A stretch of DNA of 5,034 nucleotides, from positions 1 through 5,034 of the forward strand of contig CAYGWJ010000011.1 of NCBI GenBank assembly GCA_964353405.1, in the 5' to 3' direction. The stretch comes from JBGLNJ01 sp964353405 (lineage in GTDB: Bacteria; Chloroflexota; Anaerolineae; Fen-1058). Each line of letters begins with the position of its first letter. The first letter of the stretch is position 1. The translations under genes and the position numbers were made by a program. Positions 1 to 4,959 of the stretch are shown here, piece by piece. The notes beneath the pieces are model-generated. The model ran no database searches. It was not told the DNA's origin and saw nothing but the letters and a program-made list of their open reading frames with translations.

Positions 1-55
1 CGGAACGTGTGAGATACGTCCTATTTTGCCACAGGTGGGGGTAAAACGTTAAAGA

Positions 56-111
56 CTACCGAGTTCGGTAGCCTATTCAACCATGAAAATGGCCTACTCG
101 GACTTTCCGAG
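56..111 (+). other. Cluster of three short hairpins upstream of a small ORF
   Basis: Three adjacent inverted repeats are seen. CTACCGA (56-62) pairs with TCGGTAG (65-71). CCAT (81-84) pairs with ATGG (89-92) around a GAAA tetraloop. CTCGG (97-101) pairs with CCGAG (107-111) around ACTTT. They end about 20 bases before the ribosome binding site of the ORF at 145, so they would sit in its 5' leader if transcription starts upstream. I compared the layout from memory with common riboswitch consensus patterns (c-di-GMP-I, TPP, guanidine-I) and found no match. A structured leader is possible, but three short stems can also occur by chance. Nothing else recognisable lies in 1-130. Confidence 0.3.
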
Positions 112-130
112 AGGGCTCATCTGCATGAAA

Positions 131-135
131 GGAGG
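131..135 (+). promoter_or_regulatory. Strong Shine-Dalgarno for the ORF at 145
   Basis: GGAGG lies 9 bases before the ATG at 145, within AAAGGAGGAT. This is the main reason to treat the short ORF as translated. Confidence 0.55.
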
Positions 136-144
136 ATACGCGTC

Positions 145-351
145 ATGAAATCGAACCCATCTTCTATCCCCCAAGAAGAATGGATCGTCGGTTGGAAATG
201 GCTGGCCGTCCTGGCCCCTTTCCTGATCTCGATCATGCTGATCCTGAGCGTGCCTGTGTCGCTAAGCATCGCCTGGTTACGCCCGTTAGTCTTGATCGGA
301 ATACGGAGGCGGCCCAACAACGGCGTTGAGCGGCAGACGCCGCCAGCGTAA
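145..351 (+). CDS. Small hypothetical membrane protein (68 aa)
   Basis: I do not recognise this protein. It has a polar N-terminus (MKSNPSSIPQEEW), then a strongly hydrophobic stretch at about residues 19-52 (WLAVLAPFLISIMLILSV...SLSIAWLRPLVLIGI). That stretch is long enough for one long or two short membrane helices. A basic, polar tail follows (RRRPNNGVERQTPPA). The ATG has a good Shine-Dalgarno (GGAGG, 9-base spacing). The last ~13 codons fall in a GC-rich inverted repeat at 311-342 that looks unlike the rest of the gene, so the original C-terminus may have been replaced. The stop lies only 5 bases before the MITE-like element at 356. It could be an intact small membrane protein or a fragment of a longer one; the membrane nature is clearer than the gene's integrity. 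Confidence 0.5.
   Translation: MKSNPSSIPQEEWIVGWKWLAVLAPFLISIMLILSVPVSLSIAWLRPLVLIGIRRRPNNGVERQTPPA
311..342 (+). other. Possible half of an attC-like recombination site
   Basis: GGCCCAACAACGGCGTTGAG at the 3' end of the small ORF resembles the left half of integron attC sites (an RYYYAAC core followed by a GC-rich arm). An internal inverted repeat, CGGCGT (321-326) with ACGCCG (337-342), is present. The matching right-hand half ending in GTTRRRY is not found before the MITE-like element or just after it. The site is therefore incomplete, or the resemblance is accidental. Confidence 0.2.
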
Positions 352-355
352 ATTG

Positions 356-512
356 GCAGTACCGCAAAAGTCACTCGCCTCTCAGCCTGTCATTCCGAGC
401 GAAGCGAGGAATCTCCTTGTGGCACCGAGATTCCTCGCTCGCAAAGCCTGTCCTGAGCAAAGTCGAAGGAAGCGCTCGCTCGGAATGACAAAAGCGAGTT
501 TTGCGCTACTGC
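356..512. repeat. MITE-like nested inverted-repeat element (~157 bp)
   Basis: This non-coding element folds almost end to end. The outer arms GCAGTACCGCAAAA (356-369) and TTTTGCGCTACTGC (499-512) match at 13 of 14 positions. CTCGC (374-378) pairs with GCGAG (494-498). TGTCATTCCGAGCG (388-401) pairs perfectly with 477-490. GCGAGGAATCTC (404-415) pairs perfectly with 427-438 around an 11-base loop. A CCTGAGCAAAGTCGAAGG segment (452-469) lies between the inner hairpin and the right arm. This style of repeat, which translates to phrases like IPSEARNLL, is common as dispersed copies in Chloroflexota and some other phyla. No transposase and no clear target-site duplication are visible. Its right end coincides with the point where VOC homology begins, so it probably marks the truncation of that gene. 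Confidence 0.75.
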
Positions 513-846
513 GTTTTGAGTTCTATTTCGAGACAGAAGACATCGAAACAGTGTGTGAAAGAGTGAGAGCGAGCGGTGCCGATTTCTTACATTCGCTACA
601 TGAGGAGCCGTGGGGGCAGAGAACTGTGCGGTTCTTTGATCCAGACAGGCACTTGAGATCGGAGAATCGATGGAGACATTCGTGAGGCGACTGCACAGCC
701 ACAACGTGACCCCAGAGCAGGTGTCCCAAAAGACGTCAATACCCTTGGAGATGGTCAGAGAATTACTGAGGGCTTGTTATATTTTTCCCGACATCGCCGA
801 ACAAATCTGTATACGCCTTCAAAAACACCTGGACGAGGGAGACTAG
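512..846 (+). pseudogene. VOC/glyoxalase-family protein, 5'-truncated and frameshifted remnant
   Basis: From 512, one frame reads RFEFYFETEDIETVCERVRA and then HEEPWGQRTVRFFDPDRHL. This is the second beta-alpha-beta module of a vicinal-oxygen-chelate (glyoxalase/bleomycin-resistance type) protein. After HL (650-655) the family normally continues with (I/V)EIGE. Here that continuation, EIGESMETFVRRLHSHNVTPEQV, is found in the next frame from 655, as if about 4 bases were lost. That second frame runs on through SQKTSIPLEMVRELL to the TAG at 844-846. The usual DPDGH is DPDRH. The N-terminal half is missing and is replaced by the inverted-repeat element ending at 512. The metal-ligand glutamate of EIGE is therefore out of frame with the preceding strands, so this is a dead gene. 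The family assignment is firm; the substrate is unknowable from this fragment. Confidence 0.75.
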
Positions 847-1142
847 GCCGGTATCACAGAAGGCGAGTTTCTTGCATTAGCTCTGACCATGCATATGCAA
901 GAAGTAAATCATGACGAACATTCAAAAGAACAACAGGAATCTAGTGGTCTGACAAGTTCTGCGTAGCCCACACGGACATGAACGGTCCGTGCTAAAGAGT
1001 TGCGCCGGACTGCGGAGCATTCGGCTATAAAGTCCGATTCATCAGACGTTGCTCCTAGTCCGGCGACACCAGCACTGCACCTGCGGTTTGTGCAGGTGCA
1101 TGTGTTCATTGCCGGATGGCGCCGCTCATGGAAAAAACTAGC
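847..1142 (+). other. Non-coding stretch with structured leader before the fusion gene
   Basis: No convincing gene lies here. The frame of the VOC remnant stays open after its stop to a TAG at 964-966. It contains ATG 889 (a 25-codon reading beginning MHMQEV) with no good ribosome binding site, so I do not call it. CTTGCAT (871-877) is repeated inverted at 895-901, and TGCATATGCA (890-899) is a palindrome. Three further inverted repeats follow: CACGGAC (971-977) with GTCCGTG (985-991); CGCCGGACT (1003-1011) with AGTCCGGCG (1057-1065), continued by GGAGCA/TGCTCC (1014-1019/1050-1055); and TGCACCTGC (1076-1084) with GCAGGTGCA (1092-1100). The last ends 42 bases before the ATG at 1143. None is followed by a T-run, so they are not standard terminators. 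A leader RNA with a regulatory role is possible but unproven. Confidence 0.4.
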
Positions 1143-2441
1143 ATGACACATCCAACACCATATCCAGATCTCAACGACGTCTTGCGGGAATTGGTTGAAA
1201 GTGTGCAGGCAGTCCTGGGCACCGACTTTATCGCCGCCTGCCTGCAAGGTTCATTCGCGGTGGGTGACTATGATCGTCACAGCGATGTTGACTTTATCAT
1301 CGCCGTGGAGCAAGAATTGTCAGGCGATCAGGTGATTGCTTTGCAGGCCATGCATGGGCGTATCTACGGCCTCGATTGCGGCTGGGCGCAGCACCTGGAA
1401 GGGTCATATTTCCCGAAGGATGTCCTGAGGAGCTATTCTCAGCGCGGCAAGCCGCTCTGGTATCTCGACAACGGAAGTCGCTCACTCGTCCAGTCCGAAC
1501 ATGACAACACCGTCGTCGTCCGGTGGGTGGTGCGTGAGCATGGCGTCGCCCTAGCTGGGCCCAGTCCCGCCGCGCTGGTCGATCCGATCCCCGTTGGCGC
1601 GTTGCGTCAAGAGATCGTGCAGAGCATGAACCGTTGGTGGCGACAGATCCAGGCTGACCCCGCAAGTATCAACAACCGGTTCTATCAGACGTTTGCGGTG
1701 TTGCACTATTGCCGCCTGTTGCACGATCTCCACACAGGCTTTCCCGGCTCCAAGCGCGCCGGGGCCAAGTGGGCCAAGGCCAACCTGGACCCGTCTTGGG
1801 CCGGGCTGATTGATCGAACGTGGGACGGGCGTCCGAACCCGGCGGTCTCGATCCGGCAGCCCGCCGACCCTCAGGACCTCAAGAGCACTCTCGAATTCAT
1901 CCCGTACATCATCCAAGCCAGTGCGGAGGTTGCTGCGGCCCTGGAGACTAGCAAAGAGCAACCCGTGGCACGCAGTGTCATGCTGCGAGATGTGATACAA
2001 GATGACCTGCCTACATTCTTTGAACATCAACTGGACCCGGACGCCAACCACATGGCCGCCTTTACGGCCAAGAACCCGGCTGACCGGGAGGCCTTTACGG
2101 CGCACTGGGCCAAGATTTTGGGCGACGATACCATCACGATCAAGACCATACTTTTTGAAGGGCATGTGGCGGGTCACGTCCTGTGCCATGCCTGGTTCGG
2201 CACACCAGGGATCAGTTACTGGATTGGAAAAGAATACTGGGGCCGGGGCATTGCCACCCAGGCGCTGGCCGAGTTTTTGGGCGACCTCAAGGTACGCCCT
2301 CTGTATGCCCGTGCCGCCAAAGATAATGTCGCGTCTATCCGAGTGTTGAAAAAATGCGGGTTCACAATTTCCGGCGAGGACAAGGGGTTTTCCAACGCGC
2401 GCCGTCAAGAGGTCGAAGAATACATTCTGAAACTGCAGTAG
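1143..2441 (+). CDS. AadA-like nucleotidyltransferase fused to a GNAT N-acetyltransferase (432 aa)
   Basis: Two enzyme domains are read in one frame. Residues ~1-265 form a nucleotidyltransferase: LQGSFAVGDYDRHSDVDF carries the GS signature (G36, S37) and the metal-binding D48 and D50. E86 in HLEGSY is a plausible catalytic base by analogy with AadA. The segment EHGVALAGPSPAALVDPIP and the helical part NRFYQTFAVLHYCRLL...SKRAGAKWA resemble the C-terminal domain of aminoglycoside adenylyltransferases. Residues ~280-432 form a RimJ/RimL-like GNAT, from MLRDVIQDDLPTFFEHQ through YWIGKEYWGRGIA (acetyl-CoA loop, 366-371) to AKDNVASIRVLKKCGF. A short linker (ETSKEQPVARS) joins them. Each domain looks complete. 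Start: in-frame ATGs lie at 1116, 1128 and 1143, none with a strong ribosome binding site. I prefer 1143 because MTHPTPYPDLNDVL resembles family N-termini. The likely role is cytoplasmic modification of a small molecule, perhaps an aminoglycoside-like drug; the substrate is not shown. Confidence 0.9.
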   Translation: MTHPTPYPDLNDVLRELVESVQAVLGTDFIAACLQGSFAVGDYDRHSDVDFIIAVEQELSGDQVIALQAMHGRIYGLDCGWAQHLEGSYFPKDVLRSYSQRGKPLWYLDNGSRSLVQSEHDNTVVVRWVVREHGVALAGPSPAALVDPIPVGALRQEIVQSMNRWWRQIQADPASINNRFYQTFAVLHYCRLLHDLHTGFPGSKRAGAKWAKANLDPSWAGLIDRTWDGRPNPAVSIRQPADPQDLKSTLEFIPYIIQASAEVAAALETSKEQPVARSVMLRDVIQDDLPTFFEHQLDPDANHMAAFTAKNPADREAFTAHWAKILGDDTITIKTILFEGHVAGHVLCHAWFGTPGISYWIGKEYWGRGIATQALAEFLGDLKVRPLYARAAKDNVASIRVLKKCGFTISGEDKGFSNARRQEVEEYILKLQ

Positions 2442-2480
2442 GCGACAACTTTGGCTGGCGCGACACTCTGCGAATCATCT

Positions 2481-2663
2481 TCAACCTTCATACACGGGCG
2501 CAATCTCTAGCCCGTCGCCGATCATCCCTTCAATCGGTTGTATCTGCAAAAGCTCAACGGGAGCCCCATTGTCAACGATAAAAGCCACTCTGACACCTTC
2601 GGCAGGGCTGTTAGGTTCTATCAGTAGGTGATACTTTATTCTTTCACCTACGTCGGTGGACAG
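2481..2663 (-). pseudogene. C-terminal fragment of a second VOC-family protein
   Basis: The minus strand is open for 60 codons before a TGA at 2481-2483. It includes IKYHLLIEPNSPAEGVRVAF and IVDNGAPVELLQIQ. The pattern GVRVAFI.DN.AP.ELLQ is typical of the last strands of VOC (glyoxalase/bleomycin-resistance) domains, with the glutamate of VELLQ in the metal-ligand position. An in-frame TGA (2664-2666) closes the frame upstream. No start codon or ribosome binding site precedes the homologous part, and the N-terminal two thirds are absent. A perfect 8-bp inverted repeat (GTAGGTGA 2624-2631, TCACCTAC 2644-2651) sits near the broken end. The fragment lies convergent to the fusion gene, 39 bases past its stop. 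It belongs to a different VOC subfamily from the remnant at 512-846. It is called as a remnant because it is too short to fold as a VOC module. Confidence 0.6.
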
Positions 2664-2761
2664 TCAATTGATTCCGCACCAGCAACCAGCGTCAGTCGGG
2701 TCGCAGAGCGTAGCAAAGCAGCGTCGGCTCTGAGCGAAAGCCTGCTGAACGATCAGCCAGC
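2664..2761. other. Short intergenic AGC-rich tract downstream of the M55 gene
   Basis: Only short inverted repeats are visible: CAGAGC (2704-2709) with GCTCTG (2727-2732), and GCTGA (2744-2748) with TCAGC (2753-2757) around ACGA. The second lies 5 bases past the M55 stop on the minus strand, but it has a 5-bp stem and no following T-run. It is at best a weak terminator. Confidence 0.3.
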
Positions 2762-3562
2762 CTACGCGACACAGAACGAAAAGAACCGCAGCACCTCAAA
2801 ATAATCGTCCGCCTCGAACCCGACCGTGTGTGAATCTATCGCGCTGACGCCGGGGAAAAAGCTCGCATGATAGGCGTCGGCGTGATTCCTGTAGCGCATT
2901 TCGATGGAAAAGTGGCCGGGCATTGGCACGCGGCATTTCGACACGTCGGCCTTGAGCGCCGCTTCCACCCCCGCGCGAATCCGCTCGACCGCCAGGTGCG
3001 GGTGAATGCTGATCGTCGAGTTGCCTACGCCGTGCATGACGGCGACGGTCGCCAGACCCGGAATGAACGCTTGCGCATCCTGGCACAACGCGGCGTCGCC
3101 GGAGAGGAACACCACCGGCACACGCAACAGTCCCGCGGTATACGCGGAGACCATAAATTCCGACGCATACTGGTCGTTGATCTTAAAGTAGGTCATGTTC
3201 CCCGTCATCGTGTGCGCCAGCGGCGAGCCGTTAGAGCCAGCCCGCGAATGGTAGCCGATCGCCAGCGCGGCGTGGAACGTCTCGTCTAACGCTTGCATCA
3301 TTCCGAACGGGTGGGCGCTCCACGCCCGCACGAGCCGCACCTCGCGGGGCAGCTTGGCCGGGAGAATGTTCCGCCCCCACCCGTGGGCATCCTTGACCCA
3401 GATTTCTGTCGCCCCGGCATTCAGCGCTCCTTCGCACGCGGCGGCGACTTCGGCCGTCATCTGCTCGCGGAGCTCGGCATAGTAGGGATTCTTTTCATCC
3501 GTCTCTTCCCAGCAGGTGGCGCCTGTAACGCCCTCAATGTCGGCTGTGATATAGATTTTCAT
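2762..3562 (-). CDS. M55 family metallopeptidase, DppA-like D-aminopeptidase (266 aa)
   Basis: This is a zinc-dependent aminopeptidase of the DppA family. Characterised members are cytoplasmic and remove D-amino acids, such as D-alanine, from short peptides. The N-terminus MKIYITADIEGVTG matches the family. The expected metal ligands are all present at nearly the Bacillus subtilis DppA positions: D8 and E10 (ADIEG), H60 (KDAHGWG), H105 (GYHSRAG) and E135 (YASEF). The proposed catalytic histidine corresponds to H117 in LAHTMTGN. Length is normal for the family and there is no signal peptide. The ATG at 3562 is chosen because GAGGAG lies 7 bases upstream and MKIY is the family start; an upstream TTG would only add five basic residues. 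It stands alone on its strand, with no peptide transporter genes next to it as in the B. subtilis dpp operon. Peptide salvage or cell-wall peptide turnover is the likely role. The family call is secure; the substrate is inferred. Confidence 0.95.
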   Translation of the reverse strand: MKIYITADIEGVTGATCWEETDEKNPYYAELREQMTAEVAAACEGALNAGATEIWVKDAHGWGRNILPAKLPREVRLVRAWSAHPFGMMQALDETFHAALAIGYHSRAGSNGSPLAHTMTGNMTYFKINDQYASEFMVSAYTAGLLRVPVVFLSGDAALCQDAQAFIPGLATVAVMHGVGNSTISIHPHLAVERIRAGVEAALKADVSKCRVPMPGHFSIEMRYRNHADAYHASFFPGVSAIDSHTVGFEADDYFEVLRFFSFCVA

Positions 3563-3569
3563 TTTTCTT

Positions 3570-3575
3570 CTCCTC
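3570..3575 (-). promoter_or_regulatory. Shine-Dalgarno of the M55 peptidase gene
   Basis: GAGGAG on the minus strand with 7-base spacing to the ATG at 3562. It decides the start over the TTG at 3577, whose codons overlap this site. Confidence 0.8.
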
Positions 3576-3581
3576 AATTCT

Positions 3582-3847
3582 AGTTATCCACGAAGGACAC
3601 GAAGAAACACCAAGCTTTTTTCTTTTCTTCGTGTGCTTTCGTGCCCTTGTGGAGAAAAAGGAAATTCCTATTAACTCAAGTTATCCACGAAGAACACGAA
3701 GAAACACCAAGTTTTCCTCTTCGTGTGCCTTCGTGCCCTTCGTGGAGAAAAAGGAAATTCCTATTAACTCAAGTTATCCACGAAGAACACGAAGGGACAC
3801 CAAGTTTTTCTCTTTTCTTCGTGTGGCTTCGTGTCCTTCGTGGAGAA
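3582..3847. repeat. Three tandem ~95-bp hairpin repeats (CCACGAAG...CTTCGTGG)
   Basis: Units begin at 3582, 3679 and 3772 (periods 97 and 93), each opening with AGTTATCCACGAAG. Each is internally palindromic. In unit 2, CCACGAAGAACACGAAG (3685-3701) pairs with 3729-3745 at 15 of 17 positions. A T/C-rich loop and a spacer AAAAAGGAAATTCCTATTAA follow in units 1 and 2. Unit 2 is a few bases shorter in the loop, and unit 3 ends at GGAGAAA without the spacer. Open frames across it are repeat artefacts (EIPINSSYPRRTRR... twice). The array starts 7 bases beyond the M55 Shine-Dalgarno, so that gene's transcript either crosses it or starts inside it. Similar CACGAAG/CTTCGTG palindromes are widespread in environmental bacterial genomes. 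Confidence 0.85.
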
Positions 3848-3879
3848 ATCTGTCGGTAAGACAGCCTTTGCTCATGCCC

Positions 3880-4152
3880 CTACCCTCCTGCTGCCAACTG
3901 TTCCACCAACTGCATTATATCATGATCCGGCAACCGGTCTTCCAGATCGCGCACGACCGGCACAAACAGAAAAACGATCAGCACAATCGCCATGTAGGCA
4001 ATGCCCGTCAAGACGAACTGCAAAGCCATCCCAGAGCCAGGACTGCTACCCACCAGCCCACCGAAAGCACCGGACAACCAGGTTCGGGACTGCATAGCCG
4101 GCTCGGTCACATAATCGGCCAGCGCTCCGGCCAGAATGGGCGTGATGGGATC
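3880..4152 (-). pseudogene. C-terminal remnant of an MFS transporter
   Basis: About 90 codons on the minus strand read DPITPILAGALADYVTEPAM, then GAFGGLVGSSPGSGMALQFV and a hydrophobic helix to FLFVPVV, then RDLEDRLPDHD. This is the typical end of 12-helix major facilitator drug or macrolide efflux proteins: the loop between the last two helices, the final helix at about fragment residues 41-65, and the short cytoplasmic tail. A full transporter has about 400 residues, so some three quarters are missing. The homology stops near 4152. The frame runs on (GSSRRP) to the TGA at 4171-4173, which is also the stop of the upstream GNAT gene. A GTG at 4110 and an ATG at 4095 could start a short peptide, but no good ribosome binding site is evident. 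The family call is good; function as a transporter is impossible. Confidence 0.7.
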
Positions 4153-4170
4153 CGGTCGACGACTCGATCC

Positions 4171-4938
4171 TCAGATCAGGTGACGATACTCGAGAACTTG
4201 ATAGGCTTGCTCTTGTCGAAAGCCCAACTTGCGGGCCACTCGGATAGATGCCAGATTATGTGTGTCACAACTCCAGTAGGCGTGATAGCCTCGTTGCTCG
4301 CAAGCTTGGACGAGATAAGCGCAAGCGATGGGTGCATAGCCATGCCCGCGATAGGGCGCACGCGTGACAGCGCCGATCTCGGCTTGCGTGTCACCAAAAG
4401 ACGACACATAAGCCTCGACGATGATCTCGTCTCCCTGCATCATGCACAAGCCCAGCCCATTCACCCAAAAATTGTCCAGGCTGCTGCAGTAGAATTCCAT
4501 ATCCGACCGCCACTCACACCGCTCGATCAACTGCCGATCTATGGGACGGATCACAAAGCCGGCGGGCAAACGCCGACGCAGATCGGCCAGAACAGCAGAG
4601 CGAGGATCGTAATCATAGAACTCTAATCGCTCGACGATCTGATCGGCTTGAGGAGCCAAGTTGTGAGGAGAGAGGGCAGGTTGCCAGATCAGCCATATCG
4701 GGCCGACCTTTTGAAAGTGAGCTATAGCCTCGCGCAGAAACGCCTGGCTGATCTGGCGGCTGCCATAGGTCAAAGCCGCGTCTGTCCTCAGCACACATTG
4801 CGTGGGATGTTCGACGTTGTCCACCATTGCCCGACCGGTGTGACGCCCCTTGAGAACAGCCCATAACGCGGGATTGTCGGGTATCATCGGGTCAAACAAA
4901 GCTGGAAGCGCAGGATGATTGACGGGACACTCAACCAC
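4171..4938 (-). CDS. GNAT acetyltransferase, ZmaR-like family (255 aa)
   Basis: The C-terminal half is a GNAT domain of the type found in the zwittermicin A resistance protein ZmaR. From about residue 148 it reads DNFWVNGLGLCMMQGDEIIVEAY, then EIGAVTRAPYRGHGYAPIAC (acetyl-CoA binding loop RGHGYA, about 197-202), then WSCDTHNLASIRVARKLGF. The N-terminal ~125 residues form the poorly conserved arm of this family. Start: GTG 4938 is preferred because GGAGG (4944-4948) lies 5 bases upstream and gives VVECPVNHPALPALF. An in-frame GTG at 4959 would add seven residues and directly follow the stop of the upstream ORF, but has no ribosome binding site. The gene probably forms an operon with that upstream ORF. 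Downstream its stop is immediately followed, in frame, by an MFS remnant. It likely acetylates an amine on a small molecule in the cytoplasm; the substrate is unknown. Confidence 0.88.
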   Translation of the reverse strand: MVECPVNHPALPALFDPMIPDNPALWAVLKGRHTGRAMVDNVEHPTQCVLRTDAALTYGSRQISQAFLREAIAHFQKVGPIWLIWQPALSPHNLAPQADQIVERLEFYDYDPRSAVLADLRRRLPAGFVIRPIDRQLIERCEWRSDMEFYCSSLDNFWVNGLGLCMMQGDEIIVEAYVSSFGDTQAEIGAVTRAPYRGHGYAPIACAYLVQACEQRGYHAYWSCDTHNLASIRVARKLGFRQEQAYQVLEYRHLI

Positions 4939-4942
4939 AGGG

Positions 4943-4949
4943 ACCTCCC
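4943..4949 (-). promoter_or_regulatory. Shine-Dalgarno deciding the GNAT start at 4938
   Basis: GGGAGGT on the minus strand lies just before the GTG at 4936-4938, with 5 bases between GGAGG and GTG. It lies inside the longer reading from GTG 4959, which lacks its own site. Confidence 0.5.
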
Positions 4950-4959
4950 ACTTGCGCAC

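Noticed and set aside
26..54. TTGCCA...TTAAAG promoter for the small membrane ORF
   Set aside because: Spacing is 17 bases, but the -10 matches only half of the consensus, so it is not listed as a feature.
326..511. Plus-strand coding reading VIPSEARNLLVAPRF... joined to the VOC segment
   Set aside because: This part is translated from the inverted-repeat element and is not real protein sequence.
889..966. 25-codon ORF MHMQEVNHDEHSK...
   Set aside because: It has no ribosome binding site and no recognisable features; it lies in the same frame just past the VOC stop and is most likely chance.
1026..1031. TATAAA as a -10 promoter box for the fusion gene
   Set aside because: The nearest -35-like sequence (TTGCGC, 1000-1005) is 20 bases away and the box sits in a hairpin loop; support is too weak.
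1000..1066. attC site in the 1003-1065 inverted repeat
   Set aside because: The arms pair well, but the outer RYYYAAC and GTTRRRY boxes are missing.
1551..2408. 285-codon minus-strand open frame opposite the fusion gene
   Set aside because: It is antisense to a gene with two well-recognised domains; the translation is Arg/Gly/Val-rich with no motif, as expected of a shadow frame.
2610..2616. GTTAGGT resembling an attC right-hand core
   Set aside because: It lies inside the VOC remnant, where it encodes PNS on the other strand. No matching left core or arms are present.
3631..4626. Long plus-strand open frame (331 codons) across the repeats and the GNAT region
   Set aside because: It begins in the tandem repeat and then runs antisense to the MFS remnant and the GNAT gene. 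It has low-complexity repeat-derived sequence and no recognisable domain.
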